DNA of 64,000 nt from positions 51,579,786-51,643,785 of the forward strand of contig QCXZ01000041.1 of NCBI GenBank assembly GCA_025024175.1, read 5' to 3'. The position numbers were made by a program, and so were the translations under genes. This document shows positions 47,937 through 61,500 of this stretch, one piece after another (the stretch's first letter is position 1; every line of letters begins with the position of its first letter). The notes beneath the pieces are model-generated. The model worked only from the letters and a program-made list of their open reading frames with translations. It did no database searches and was not told the DNA's origin. The DNA is from Rhyzopertha dominica. Taxonomy: Eukaryota > Arthropoda > Insecta > Coleoptera > Bostrichidae.

Positions 47937-49605
47937 AATCTCCGATGGTTTGTTATGTGGACACAAATTTATTCAGAAACAAAACTGTTTATATTCAACT
48001 AGGTGGCCCCCTTATCCATCCCAAGTTGTGCATCACGTTTTGGAAACACTGCATCATATATAAACTTTAACGCTTTAAAGGCTCTGATTATGTAGAAAAA
48101 TCTAACTTTGAAATTAAGGAATTTAAACAAAAAGTTACTTCTGAAACATTATTATTTCATTACAGTGATTCAATATTTTTAAGATGTGTCCTAAAAAGGC
48201 TATACTTGTGAAATCGGGTGACATTAGTGGGTACGTAAAAGCTCCGCTTTAAGTGTATCCACCAATAATAACTTTGGTAACTTTATTTTATGCTGAAGAC
48301 TCCATCACTATTTTATAAATTTGTACAATTTATAATAATGTTTTATTGCCATTAATTTTGATAGAAACATATAGAAAGTTTGTCATGAATTTGCCCTATG
48401 GTCCTTGTCATTTTTCGTCCAATAATTAGAAAATTTACCATGCAGCCTATAGCTATTAAAGAAGTTTCCCCTGAAGAATCTTCTGTATATGCGAGGGATT
48501 CGTCAGTCCAAACCTTAGTACCTAAGTTTACCAAAATACTGTACGTGTAAGTTTTACATGTTTTTGTATACTTAAGAATATTTATTGCATTTGTAGTTTA
48601 TAAGAAAAACCGAGTGATATATACAGAAAGCAGGTGAACGAGAGAAAAAATAATAACAGATAAGTGATAATTTATAATTATATATTATAAAATGTTATTT
48701 ACAGAAAGACGTTCCATAAAATATTATACGAAACCAAGCAAATACGAAATTAAAAAATAAAAAAGAACTGCCATTTTTATTTCTTTCCCTAACTAACATC
48801 TACACTAGTCGATATGTAGCAAAGTGTGGCGTCATCCCAACGCGTCATAAATATAATACACCTAAAATTTGTTGCGGACCCGCAGTGCACCGTACTTTTT
48901 TAAACGTAATCGAGACATCAAGTTTTGCGGCAGGTTTAAAAATAATGAGACTAAACAGGCCAGCGTGTTAACCTAGTTGCGCTTAAATTTCGCCGACCGA
49001 TGGACTGCCTGGTTGAAGTTTGCATAAACCTTTGCCATAATTAAACAGAACGGTTTGACTTAAACAAGTTAGTAGGACGGTGGTTTATTTTGTGTGGCAA
49101 AAACAAAAAAAAATTAATGATGATGCAGTAAAGCTATAGAGGTAAACTCCGGTAGTTGGTCCAATCAATTGATTTAGAGAATTAAAATATTTGACAATAA
49201 TTATTATCCTTATAAGAGATAAATTGCCTTTTAATTGTAACTCAGAACAATATACAGATACAAAATGTAACAAGGTAACATCAAAATTTGAAAGTTTCGT
49301 ACTTTTCTTGGGTATAGCAAAGGCTTTAAGCAGACTTGCCAAATGTTAAATGCAACAAGCAGAAAGTTTTAAATTCTCGAAGAAGAAAACATCATTCTTC
49401 ATCATTCTTTACATCTAAACCATACTACTCCATAATTTTTCAACCATCCAGCTTATCGAACTAGTAAATACCAAAAAGGCACTTTTCCTCTAAACTGTCA
49501 AAATTTAGCAAAACGAACTATCCACACCACCATCCACCGCAAACCTCAACTAATTTGTACGGTGCACGATCCAAATTTCCACCTAGACACAGGCAGATTA
49601 TTATT
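47937..49605. other. Convergent intergenic region, rk and unknown gene
   Basis: No ORF of note. A minus-strand AATAAA at 49089-49084 could serve the unknown gene. Confidence 0.4.
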
Positions 49606-52600
49606 TTAGAGCGATGGCCTTGACGGCAGTTTTCCCGTCGATCGCGACGTCATCAGCGCAACGGGGTTCCTGTTTACATCTGTCAGTTCCGCCTCACACT
49701 TGCCGGAATCCCTGGACCTTTTAAACTCTTCGAACTTTGCGTTGAGGATGTCCATCTCGGACCTCGCTGACGGTGGCTCTGTCGGAGATTCCTCCAGGTT
49801 GTCTTCGTCCACTTCCTGGAAAATGATGAAAATGATGATGGTGGAAGGAGAGATAAAACTGACATGGAATTTCGGTGTTTTTGGATTATTTAAATTTATT
49901 GATGAAACCAGATTTACGAAGCGGAAATTGTTTTGGTTAAGTAGTGTGTTTTAGCGAGATGACTTTATTTTTAGGTCAATATTAAAGGTCCATCCCACGT
50001 TTTTTCTCCAAAAAATTTTGTTGGGTTCTAACAAAGTTTTTTTTTCTCCATAAGCATGCATTATGCAGAAGAGTAATATATTATTTTTTTCATGTTTTAC
50101 TCCTTTTATGTAAACATCAACAATATAATAAATCCACTTATTGACAATGACCATAAAACACAAACAAACAACATTCCCGCTGCTTATTGTTTTTTCTTCT
50201 TACCTGTATTTCAGAGAAGGTAACTGGTTGTGTGCGATACCTGGCAGATGACCCCCGACGTTTCTTAGGAACCACGCGACGGTGTAGTAACGACATTGGT
50301 TCTGGGTACACTGTATCCATACCTAGAAGAACAGTTATGATGCCAAGTCTTCCAGGATTTTGACGTTCTGGCTCGAATATAATAGAGCAACAGCCAACAA
50401 CAGATACACAAAACAGTTTATAAAGCATTTAGTTTTCGAGAAGTAAACAAGAATAGCAACACATGAACAGAATCACCTAAACATTTATTTTGATGTATGT
50501 TTGTATTTTTGTTAACTGCTAAATTGCGATTTGAGGACAATTAGCTGCGATAGAGCGTTTGCTAAAGCAAACCACCGCGTTAAATAAAACATTTTTATGT
50601 CTTCTTTCCTGGGAATCCCCTTATAAATAATCAAAATTTTATGATTAACAGTGACGTACAACACCTGTACATCCACGACGGGTAAGATGCTAAATATAAA
50701 AATGAACTCCAGCGAAATCGGAACATATTAGAATATTATTAGAAAAGAATGATGAACAATTTTAACCAAAACTTCAAACCATCAAAGTGGGTAAAATTTC
50801 TTGTATAAATTACGAGTCATTCTTTTCCCAGAAAATTGCTCTACTTAGATTTTGAAAGGGAAAAGCATGTGGTCCTAATAAATGCATGTCAATTTCAAAA
50901 TAAAATAATAACCAAAATAGTTTCGCTGAAATTGCGATTGATACCTTTAATATATACGAAACATGGGTACCGTATTTTTGTAAAGCAGTCAAAAAAAGAC
51001 AAAAGAAAATTAATAAAAATGTAGCTCGCCGGAGTTAAAAAGCAAAAACTTTAAGGGTTCATATCTAAATTTGTATCATTGGTTATTTAGACTTGTTCCA
51101 AGCAATTCCTTGTCATTCTTTACTAATTCGAATTACTAACAATTCTCTTCAATCACTACAAGCTAGACATATGTTATATGAAAACTGAAAATTACCTTTT
51201 TGCACCTAATTTTCATTTGGTTTCATTAGCGAAAGTTTGTAATAACACTAGAGTTATGGACTTTTGCTAATTCAGTGGTATTTAGTTTACTTGACATATC
51301 TGTATATTACATGAACCTGTAAGAGATATTCATATATTACGTCATAGCATAATACTAAACATTATCATACATAACAAATTTAAAAGTATGTATGGGCTTT
51401 TGACTATTTGGTTTTTACACTCAGTATTTATATTTTGTATTTACCTACCGTACACAATTTGTAATACACAGGTTATGGAATAGTTTTGCTAATTAATCTG
51501 AACCAAACACTTAATGCTGATGCTACAGATAATTTTAGTTGTATCAGTTGTTAGATGGCCAAAATTACCTATCTTTGCAAAATGGAAGCAATTTCGTTTT
51601 AAGTTTATTTATACACTTAATCTTTCAGGAACTTCAAGAAATTTTCCAAAAAGTGTTTTCTTCTCATTAAAATTCAAATTAATCAAAAATACTGAATAAA
51701 TTGCAGGAGCAAAATATTAATTTGTGAATTGGTAAAAGATGGTGAGGGACAAGTGTCGTTAGTATTGTAGGTCTGTTAGCTTGTTACATATATTATTGTG
51801 TGATATTAACAATATGGGGATTCCCATTTCAATACCTTTAACGGCTTTAGTCAGTAATACAATAAATCGAAACTTTCCTGGCAGCTTTTTGAAAGTTCCA
51901 CAAGTAACGCCTTTGCAATTCTTACCAATACGAAATATTTAAAAGCTTAACGAATATTACAAATCAAAATCGATCTTAAAAGAGAGGAAACTTCAGATAT
52001 TAATGCAGCGTGCTAACAGCCAGACCGTTTTATGATCATTTAAAATAAGGAACGCACTTACGTTTTGATTGATACGTTCAATATTGTTTGTGTGCCAANA
52101 ATTTCCCCAGAATGTATAGTTAGCGCACATGCATCTAATTTTTGAGAAAACTGGAATACGTCTATCAATTGCATGACGTTTTGTATCGTAATATAGCGTT
52201 CGTGTTCCCGAACGATGCAGGGAGAAAACAGAAATTTCCCGTAACACCACGTGGCGTTCCTTCCAGAAATCACAAGCGTTAATCGCGCGAATTAACGTTT
52301 CCGATTTCTCCCTACTCTTTCCCCTTCATTCTTCCCGAAATTCCAGGCGTCCTTGTCGAAAAAACATCACAATGACTTTATTTAGATCGTCGGGTGGTTA
52401 ACCTTAGTTCTGTTGCCGGAGGACCCCGGTGGAGGATTTTGTTAAAATTCCGCAAGGCCGGACAAAGAAAAAACAACGCGAGGACGTTCACCTTGCAACA
52501 CTCCCCGAGGGGAATAATTTCAAAATAATTTCGACGAGCTGAACCCGTGACAAGCAAGCGGGTCAAAATATTTGTGTTTACATCTGTTGCTGGCTGCTAC

Positions 52601-53075
52601 ACGGTCGGCCCAGTTATTTTTCTGGACCAGAAGCGGAAAATGCGCAAAAAACTCGACGCTTACCTTATCAAACATCGAAGTTGTGAAACAATAACTTACT
52701 TACCTTGAGTGGTTGCTAAGGAAGGCATTTTAATCGCTTCACACGCACTCGAAAAACAATTTTCGCGAATCACCCAACTATAATGCTTCTGGATATACGG
52801 TAATGCGAGTTTTGTCTAAATTTAAACCTGGGAAAGTTAGGTTTTCGACGCAGGCCGCTTGACGCTAGCCGCAGTTGCTCGAGGCGTCGCGACGCCGACT
52901 TCACGTCGTTCCAGTCGAATTTACCGCGCCAAAATCGTTATTCATTGAACTAGTTGCTCAAAATGTAAACGATTAGTAAAAAAGAGGTAAATCGCAACAA
53001 TAAATGTAGGTAGGTACTCACCTGGCAGCCTCTGAAGCGCCTTCCTTCTCTAAAGTATCTCTTTGTTTGTCAACC
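49606..53075 (-). CDS. Unrecognised small disordered protein, spliced gene
   Basis: Exons on the minus strand: 52728-52704 (ATG start), 50322-50204, and 49815-49606 (TAA stop). Phases join exactly to give 117 aa beginning MPSLATTQGMDTVYPEP. The middle exon is basic (HRRVVPKKRRGSSARYR); the last is acidic then Ser/Thr/Pro-rich with a short helical stretch (MDILNAKFEEFKRSRDSG). There is no signal peptide, membrane segment or catalytic motif. A further exon 53075-53022 (VDKQRDTLEKEGASEAA) has good splice sites. It could join in frame to a weak acceptor just upstream of the ATG (exon then 52747-52704), extending the N terminus. I do not recognise the family. Codon use and consensus donors make it look like a real host gene, head-to-head with Prosalpha7. 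Confidence 0.6.
53022..53075 (-). CDS. Candidate upstream exon of the unrecognised minus-strand gene
   Basis: A 54-nt stretch between tttcgttacag and gtgagt on the minus strand. It is open in the frame VDKQRDTLEKEGASEAA. Its phase-2 end is compatible with an acceptor at 52749-52748, giving continuous coding into the ATG-containing exon. It could instead be a 5' UTR exon. Confidence 0.45.
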
Positions 53076-53433
53076 CTGTAACGAAAGAAAATAAATCATT
53101 AATACCATCAGCTATATTTACAACTTTACACTCAATAATTAACATTCAGAATACGNGGATTTTTAATTTATATAAAACGCTANATTTAAATTTTATTAAT
53201 TCGCACGCATTCCGCCAGTTGGCTGTACCAATCAGGTCTCCGCCGATAATGCTACCTGTAATACCGACATTGCAATGTGAAATAACTTGACATCTGTCAC
53301 TCCGTTGACAACCTAATGTGCCGACTAATTTCTTGTATACAAACTGCAAATCACGCTCATCGTTAGTATAATTCGTTAAACTGTATTAAGTTAAGCTGAT
53401 AGTTTAATTATTTCGTAAATCAAAGCATCGAAG
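53076..53433. promoter_or_regulatory. Intergenic stretch between the unknown gene and Prosalpha7
   Basis: About 360 bp between the last visible minus-strand exon and the Prosalpha7 ATG. It has no ORF I trust and contains two N positions. By position it should hold the Prosalpha7 promoter and possibly a bidirectional one. I see no unambiguous TATA box. Confidence 0.4.
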
Positions 53434-54445
53434 ATGAGTTCAATTGGTACTGGGGTAAGTTCTTTGTCATTTAAAAGTGCAACCTAACCTAAAATTTAGT
53501 ACGATCTTTCCGCATCCCAATTTTCACCTGATGGAAGGGTGTTCCAAGTAGAATACGCTGTAAAAGCGGTGGAAAACAGTGGCACTATAATTGGTCTCAA
53601 AGGTTCTGATGGAATTGTGTTGGCTGCGGAGAAGATTATAATGTCGAAGTTGCATGAACCCACCGCAAACAGAAGAATATTCAATGTTGATATGCACGTA
53701 GGAATGGTGAGCATTCCCATTTAAGCTTTGTGGGTCTCCCTTGTAATTTTAATAATTTATTTAAGGCTGTTGCCGGTGTTATTGCCGATGCAAGACAAAT
53801 GGTTGATATAGCGAGGAAAGAGGCTACGAACTACAGAACTCAGTACGGAGTTGCGATTCCACTGCATTATCTCAACGACCGAGTCAGTATGTACATGCAC
53901 GCTTATACTTTGTACAGTGCAGTGCGGCCTTATGGCTGCAGTGTCATTTTGGCTAGCTACGATGAACAGGATGGACCAGGAATGTATATGATTGATCCAT
54001 CTGGAGTATCCTATGTAAGTATGGCAAGTTTTTGTGAGCAGCATACTTTGTTTTTTGTAGGACCAAACTTTACAATGTAATATATCATAATTCCTTCCAG
54101 GGTTATCATGGTTGTGCCGTTGGTAAAGCGAAGCAGTCGGCAAAAACAGAGATCGAAAAACTCAAACTCGGCCAGCTAACATGCGAGGAATTGGTCAAAG
54201 AAGCTGCTAGAATGTAAGTCTTCAACGTTCTTAATTTGATATGCAAACAAATTTTATTCTCGTTTAGAATTTATCTGGTGCATGATGAGCTCAAAGACAA
54301 GAACTTCGAGCTCGAACTATCTTGGGTGGGCAAGCACACAAACGGCAGACACGAGAGGGTCCCCGAGAACATCTTCTCGGAGGCGGAACGCTCGGCCAAG
54401 CAAGCGATGGAGGCGGATTCTGATTCCGACACGGAAGAGATGTAG
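53434..54445 (+). CDS. Prosalpha7: 20S proteasome subunit alpha-7 (alpha type-3)
   Basis: Structural alpha-ring subunit of the 20S proteasome core, acting in cytosol and nucleus. Exons: 53434-53454, 53500-53706, 53766-54014, 54101-54213, 54268-54445, giving 255 aa, the normal size for this subunit. The protein starts [19 protein letters not shown] and continues RVFQVEYA, the alpha-type signature. A mid-region [12 protein letters not shown] stretch and the highly acidic C terminus ([12 protein letters not shown]), typical of the alpha-7/PSMA3 paralog and a likely CK2 target, identify the subunit. There is no catalytic N-terminal threonine, as expected for alpha subunits. Introns are tiny (45-86 bp). 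No close AATAAA is seen; one lies at 54709-54714. It is convergent with TMEM131 and divergent from the unknown minus-strand gene. Confidence 0.97.
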
Positions 54446-55448
54446 ATGTATTTTTTATAATGAATTGGTGAATACACAGTTTATAAGTGGTAAATGTTTT
54501 TTTACTACTGTTTCGTTGTCAGAAAAATGAAAAATTGGTACTTAAAATTGGCTGAGTATTTAATAGGTCTTTTTTTGGCGTTATATGATGGAATCCCACA
54601 GATTTTTTCATTTGTAAATTAGAAGAGATAATTACGAATGGGTTTCTGTACTTGACAGAGCAAAAAATACACATTTATTTAGCATACAATTACTGTAATT
54701 TGACTTTAAATAAACGGGAGTTATGATTGAATGTCCAAATTATCAAAGAAAATTTGTTTTACCTAATTACCTTCATTTCTTGTTAACTAGTCGAGATATT
54801 TAAAATGGGTTTGCATATTTGATAAGACAAAAAATGCACATATAGTATAATACCTAAGTATATATTCAAATAATTGAACCAGAAGTTAACCTTTTCTTAC
54901 CTTCCACACGTTTTAGTATATAACCCTTTAGTTTGGCTTTATATGCAAGTGAGTTATGCTTGAAAGAACATCCAACTTCTGGAATGGTTTGCTCAATTTC
55001 TTGTAAATTAGGCCAGATGTTTAAGAACAGGTTTCAGATCTTCACAAAACTGCAAGTCTTTCAGTACACGACACGCAAAATAATAAAAACACAGTGGTAA
55101 ATGCTCGTGTTACATTTATTTCATGTCAGAAGAACGAAAAACAAAAAATCCTATTGTGCAGTGAACGGTTTGAACTTAAAAATAAATTACTAGGGTCCCT
55201 ATTGAGTATTAACATTAAATTAAACAGTCTTCTCAGAAGATAAACACGCGATGCGTGTTTAGAAAAAAATCAGGTAAGTGCTAACGGCCTTTGGGAAACA
55301 CTCACTACTCTCTGTTTTTGATATCCTTCCAACACGTGAATTTTTTACCAGAGGAAAAAATGACCCGACTTTCAACCTTGACCCTTAACGGCAAAAAGTT
55401 CACATGTTGACAGAAATAAAACAGAGCACCACATCAAATCTAACAACA
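54446..55448. other. Convergent intergenic region, Prosalpha7 and TMEM131
   Basis: AT-rich 1 kb with poly(A) signal candidates on both strands (54709 plus, 55120 minus). No ORF. Confidence 0.5.
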
Positions 55449-55454
55449 TTTATT
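55449..55454 (-). terminator. TMEM131: AATAAA overlapping the TMEM131 stop codon
   Basis: The minus strand reads CAA TAA ATG, so the stop TAA is embedded in AATAAA. If used, the 3' UTR would be only about 10-30 nt. Another minus-strand AATAAA at 55120-55115 would give a UTR of about 330 nt. Confidence 0.4.
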
Positions 55455-55545
55455 GCTCCGGTTGATAATCCCACGGGTTCGACTGCTGGGTCCAGATGTT
55501 GCCCACGTCAAACGGACTGTACAACTGACTCTGTTGGGGCAATGA
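55450..55545 (-). CDS. TMEM131: TMEM131 last exon
   Basis: A 96-nt phase-0 exon after tttgcag, encoding [18 protein letters not shown] and ending NPWDYQPEQ. Its stop codon lies inside an AATAAA hexamer (minus strand, 55454-55449). Confidence 0.88.
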   Translation of the reverse strand, partial: SLPQQSQLYSPFDVGNIWTQQSNPWDYQPEQ

Positions 55546-58500
55546 CTGCAAAATCGATTTTTTTTGTTAGTTGAAGACAAAAGGTGTCTTCCAAGGTGAT
55601 GTTCTTATACCTCCTCTACTTCTCGATGAGGTGTGAACCCTGGTGGAGTCCTGGTGGGTGTTTTTGGTGGTTCAGGTGCCCACGGTTGCCATACACTCGA
55701 AGAACCCCACAAGTATCGACTTTGAGACCTCGTAGCCGACTCATTTGTTAAGGGTGAGTACATGCTGTCCCAGTAATCATTGGATTGCTGATTCCAACCA
55801 CCTAAAATAAACACAAATGGTGCCAAACACAAATTTGTTGCAAAAAAAGCAAAACATGAATCTTTTGGCAAATAAAAAGAGTTTTGAACTAAAAAAGCTA
55901 AATTCAGAGCTACTTTACCTTGTTCAACACTTTGACTCAAGTTACTCTGCATCAACCCAATCAGATTGCTGTTGCCTTGATCCCAATTGCTCCCATTATT
56001 CACACCAAAGTCCAAGAAGGCGTTTGAGCTATCCAATCCCAAGCCACAGTTGTCCGTGAAGAAGCTGTTGCTTATCTGATTATACGGCTCTTCATGTACC
56101 CTATTCTGAGCATTATCATGCCAGAAATCGATCTTCTTCGACCCGATGGGACCCAGTTCAGTAGTTGTGCTCTTATACGGTTCCACATACACAGTAGGCT
56201 TCGCTGTTTGCACAAAAGTGCGAGAAGACGTGACTGGATAAGTACTTTCGCTCCTGGCGACCACGTCGCTGAACTTTGCCCTGTTCTCGCTCCAAAAGCT
56301 GGTTGAAGCGGTCGAAGGACTGATCCGGTTTACAGAGTTGGAGTGGTCGGTTGATGGCTTCGACAGCTTCTTGCCTAAAGATTGCTTGTCACGTCTTTCC
56401 CTCATATTCTTGCCTTGCCGTCTCTTTTCCCCTTTCTCGTGCTTATCATGTGAGTCCCTGTAGTTTCGGTTTTGTTTCGGACCAGATCTGTGTCTTTCCA
56501 GTTTCTTGTGCGTGGTTGCTTCTTGTGGAACAGGTTCCACTGGTTTTACCGTGGTTATGGGGGAGATGCTTTCTGATTTGGTTACAGGAGATTTCCTAGG
56601 GGGAAGCTTGGGTAGTTTTTGGATTTCTTCCTCGTGGTTGCTGCCTTCAGTAGTTGTGGAAGACGTTTCTTCTTCACAAGGAGGGACCTCTATGTTCTTG
56701 ACGGGTTTAACGATCTTCTTGGGTTCTTTTATCACCTTCTTTAAGAATTCTGTGCTGGAGGGTTCGATTTTAACTTCCGGCTTCTCTTTTTGTACCTTTG
56801 GTGGTTCTTTATTACATTGTTTCACAGGAATCTCAATCTCATTACTAATTTTTTTCGCCAGCTTCTTTTTCTGCTTTCCTGTTGTTGGAATGAGGACTGG
56901 GCTTTTCTCCACCTTCGCTGGTTCTTCTACCTTCTTTTCTAAGGCAGACTTGCCCTCTTTGCATTGTAAATCATCCTCCACCTTCTGGCGTATTTCCGAT
57001 CTTGTCTGCTGACCTATCAGTCTCAAGTCTAGTGTTGGTTCAGTGGGTGGAACATTCTTCGCCATAACTTCTCCCAAAGACTGTTTTAAAATGCGTTCCG
57101 ATTCCATTATGGGCGCAATAACAACAAAAACCAACAAGAAACACATCAGACACACTGAAGTGTAATAAAGATATGGTTCCCATGAAGGACGAGGTAAGAT
57201 ACTAGAACATAACGAGAGATAATAGCTGGGAATCGTCGCCACTAAGGTGTAATTCACTGGAAAGTTCAAACTCGTATCCAGAATCAAAGTACGTGTTACT
57301 CTAGACAGTGTGAAGTCCGGTGTGAATGCAATATCAATTTTTTTGGTTCCGTTTGGAGGCAATTGGAATGGTTCACAGTTCAACACTTTAAATCCATATC
57401 CTTCACATTCATAACCGTTTATGGTGAATTTGCTCACGAAAATCGTTATCTCCCCCGTGTTTCTCGCAGTAAACGATCGTTTAACCGTCAAATTCGGGAT
57501 TGGATACTTGCGGTTCTTTTCCCTCTCACAATCCTTTAAATGCTTTTCGGTCAACTCAAAACTTAACGGCTGCACAGACCCAGGTTTTCGATTACCAAAT
57601 TTGAAATTTGGATGCACCCCACGTCCAACCAACTTGATAACTTCCAGTATCGTCAAGTTGTTCCTAAGTAAAATCACGGCCGTACTACTCACAGCATCGT
57701 CAATCTTGTGCCCGAAACTAAGAGTGTAGTTCTCGTTCGGGCTGAGCAGCAAAGGAATCGAGCCTTTGTGATACTCCAAGGCAAGCCTCTTATCGAACTC
57801 CTTATGTGCCTTCTCCAAGTCGTTACGAAGGAAGAACGCTTTGCTCGTGTCTTTCTGTACCTCTTTGGGCACAAAACTCGGAGGCAACCCGTCATACAAC
57901 TCCCCCAAATCAGGATAGTTCCTGTCGAAAACCACCTGTACTATCAAGTTATAACTGGAAGGATTCTTTATAGTGACGTTGACATAAGTTGTGTTGCCGA
58001 CTTGCGTTAAGGGAAAGACAAAAACAGACTTGTTCTCCACTTGTCTATCGGTCAAGAGGCTGGGCCAGCTCATCTTAACCCTGCTGCGGAACAGGTGACC
58101 CCTCACTTCGGAGGTGTCGAGCCGCAGCGTCAGATTCTGCCACTTTTTCGAACCATTCACCGTCTGATTCTGATAACGGTTGAAAAACGTGTTGACTAGA
58201 TTCAAATCGAACTCCGACACTGACGCCTTGAGGGCCAGCGTTTTTAGCCACTGAGCTGGAAGGGAAAATTTGTCTGTTCAATTGAGGAAGAAAAAGTGTG
58301 TTTTTTTTAACGCATTTATTCCATACATGCTTAAATGTTTTGACTTGTATCTCAATATTTTGCCTTTTTCTCAAAGTTTTGACTTGTACCTCAAGATACT
58401 AGATTTTATTTAACGATTTTACCTTGAATGTAATACAAAAACCTTGATTTCTAGCTTGCAATCTGTACTTCTTTACCAAATTACTTACGCTTTTCTTAAG

Positions 58501-61500
58501 GCCTTGACTTTTTATCTCAATAACTTAAAAAGTTTGTGACAAATTAAGACGCTGTTATCTCCAATTCTTGAATTTAGTCACAAGACCCTTAGACTCAGAC
58601 ACTGGCTTTCACCTCCAAATTGTAAGTTTTATCTGAAGTCTAATGCACAGTTATCTCAAATTATTGTCAAGAACTTTACCCCAATCAGCATTTTATATAA
58701 GATTACTGATTTTCTTATTGAAGTTGCTATATTTATATATCTTTGTTATCAAAATTCCTCAAGATCTAAAGATGTCTCAAGACTTTAACTCAAGATCTTG
58801 ACTTATATCTCAAACTGTCTCTTATAAATAACAAATTCCTTACACTTCTGTCAATATTATTTTAAGCAATTCATTCAATAACCAAACTTTTATCCCACGA
58901 TAATTACTTTTATTTTAACTGACAATTTTGTCTTTTATCTCAACATACTTTTTTTTGCCTCCAGGTTCTGACTTCTAGTTGTGTGGTAAGGAGTGAAATA
59001 GATTGCATGGAAACAAATTGAATTAATATCTTAAGCATCGAGGAAAAGTGTATAAAGAACACAAGAGCTATCTATAAATCAAATTAAATTGCACATTATG
59101 TTTTTACACACTTACCCGTTGTATCATGCTGTAACCCACAGTAACACTCGTTCAAACACACAGAATTCGGATCCAAGTACAAATGCCCAATAACTTTGGT
59201 CGCCTTAGCCAAAATGTGACCAGAATGCTTGCAGGTTATTCGTGGATCAGGCGGAATAGTTAAAATATTCTCTATAACCATGGGTTCATTAAAAGTGGAA
59301 TGTACCTTTAACGGGTGAGAACAGATTTTTCCCTGGAAGAAACTTGTAAAAAAAATGTTTTGTAATTTTTNTTGCAACTTTAACATACGGGAAAGCACTG
59401 ATCGAAAACCAGTCGATCCGGACCAATCTCCAGCTTGCCCTGGGCAATTTTAAAGTGAACTGGGATTGACAGGTGTTCATATTGCGTATCCACGGTGATG
59501 TCACCCCAAGTCTGACCTTCGGAACTGGACGTTCTCACTGTGAACTTGATTATGGCGAACTGATCTGTTTTTAAAGTTGTCTGGAAGGGACAAAATTAAA
59601 CAAGAATTTTTTTCTTCAAAGGAAACTTACACATTTGGAAGTATTCTTGTAAGATTCTTGCAGGAGGGCTTCGGAGTGGTTCCCAAAAAAACAGCCGATG
59701 ATTTCCGTCGTTCCGGAAGGTATCGACGTTTTTATTAATTTAATAGTAACAGAGACGGGATTTCGGTTCAAAATTAAAAAATGTGCTTCCTTCTGACTGT
59801 CCAGACTTAGCAATCCCAAATCGAGACAACTGTCTTTGCTGTTGTATGGTAAATGCTAAAGACGAGAAAAATAAAATTTTATACTCTTCAAAAGAGGAAC
59901 ATTTTCTCACCGGTTCTAATTTTCCATTGTAGCTCAACAGCGGAATAGTAACCTCGGAAATGTTGGTCTTAACGAGAATCCTTGAATTGACTTTGATATC
60001 AGACAATGAGACTCCCTTTTTCAAGTTCAACTTAACAATGTCAATTTCCTCGTTCGGTTTCAAAATGGCCTTTTGGAAATCCGTAAGCTGAAATTTTTTT
60101 TTGTTAGAAAAGAACTAAAAGAATGCATGAGGACTCTAGCTCCCTTAATTTCAGAGAAAATAAAAATTATGACTGAAATTTCACCAGTTCAATTTGTGTG
60201 ATATTACAATTTTTTAATTCCCTGACAAATTCTGAGGCAAGTTTGTTATTTATCACGACAGATTTTCAGGAAACACTATTTTGATGCTAAATAGTAATTC
60301 TGACCTTGCATAATTAAAATAAATGGTCATTTAACATCAAAAAAGATTTTTAAAAATGCATACAGATGGAAATATTTATGTGAACTTGGAAATAATATTC
60401 ATTTTAGTTACTTATTCATGATGGTGTAAGCTCTTATTTTATTTTGGTGGTGCAATATCCTTATTTTTGTGCTTTTAAAATCGAAATCTGATATTCTTTT
60501 AAAAATATTTCTGATTCTCTATTATTTTTGTAGGTGGAGGCTTTTAAGGGAGCTAGATGAAATGTGTATGTTTCTAGCTTACTTCGAAGAAATCTGAAGC
60601 TTCGGCAGCCAAGGAAACGTTGATCAACATCACAGGGGTCAAGAAATCGTTTTTGACTTTGAACTTCCTCGACTGCATGCTTTCTGGGGAGCCGTTGATG
60701 AAGTAACGTGTCGCTGTAGCGTTATACGTAAGCCCCCCTTCCAAAACCGTGATGTAATACGGTATCTCCGTTATGCCCTTGCCATTTTTGTATTTAACAA
60801 CGATTCTCCCGGAGAAGTCTTTGGTTTTAAAGGCCACATCCCCTAATGTCACAAAATTAGTTATTTTTGGGTCAAAAAAAATTGTGAACAAACTTACAAT
60901 CGAGAGTTAGGGTGGCAACTTCGAATGAATTTAACTGTCCGTTTTTCCCTCTAGATTCTGCGGGGATTTTAATATTTTCATACTCGATTTTGATGGCTTC
61001 AGATGTAGAAGTGACACTGTGGATTCTAACAGGTTTTTTTAATGGGTTTTGAAGATGAAGCTTCACTTTCTTTGGGAAATCGAGACTACCACCCACACCA
61101 AAATCTATGGACCCCTGAGGATCGAAAATACCAGCTGAAGATGTCACTTCCACCTCTAAGGGCACAACCAACACATCTTCTGTGTTATTCAACTTAATCC
61201 TGGTGAAAATTACAAATTTGTCAACCCAAGACGACGCAAAGCGATAAAATCTTACCTAACATAAGCCGTATGATTCTGTTCTGTTCTGGCATGAAATCNA
61301 ACACGAATGACAGCTTTCGTTTGCAGGGGAGGGATTTCCCACATGTCCTTGGGACCTTCGAGTTCTCCCGAAGGCAGTTCCAAGTGGAAATCACCTCCGC
61401 TGCTGTAAACTTCAACAATCTGCAAAGCAACAGGTGTCATGACTCATATCGACCATTACTCATAAGAGATTACCTGAATTGCCTCTGTATGAGGATTGTG

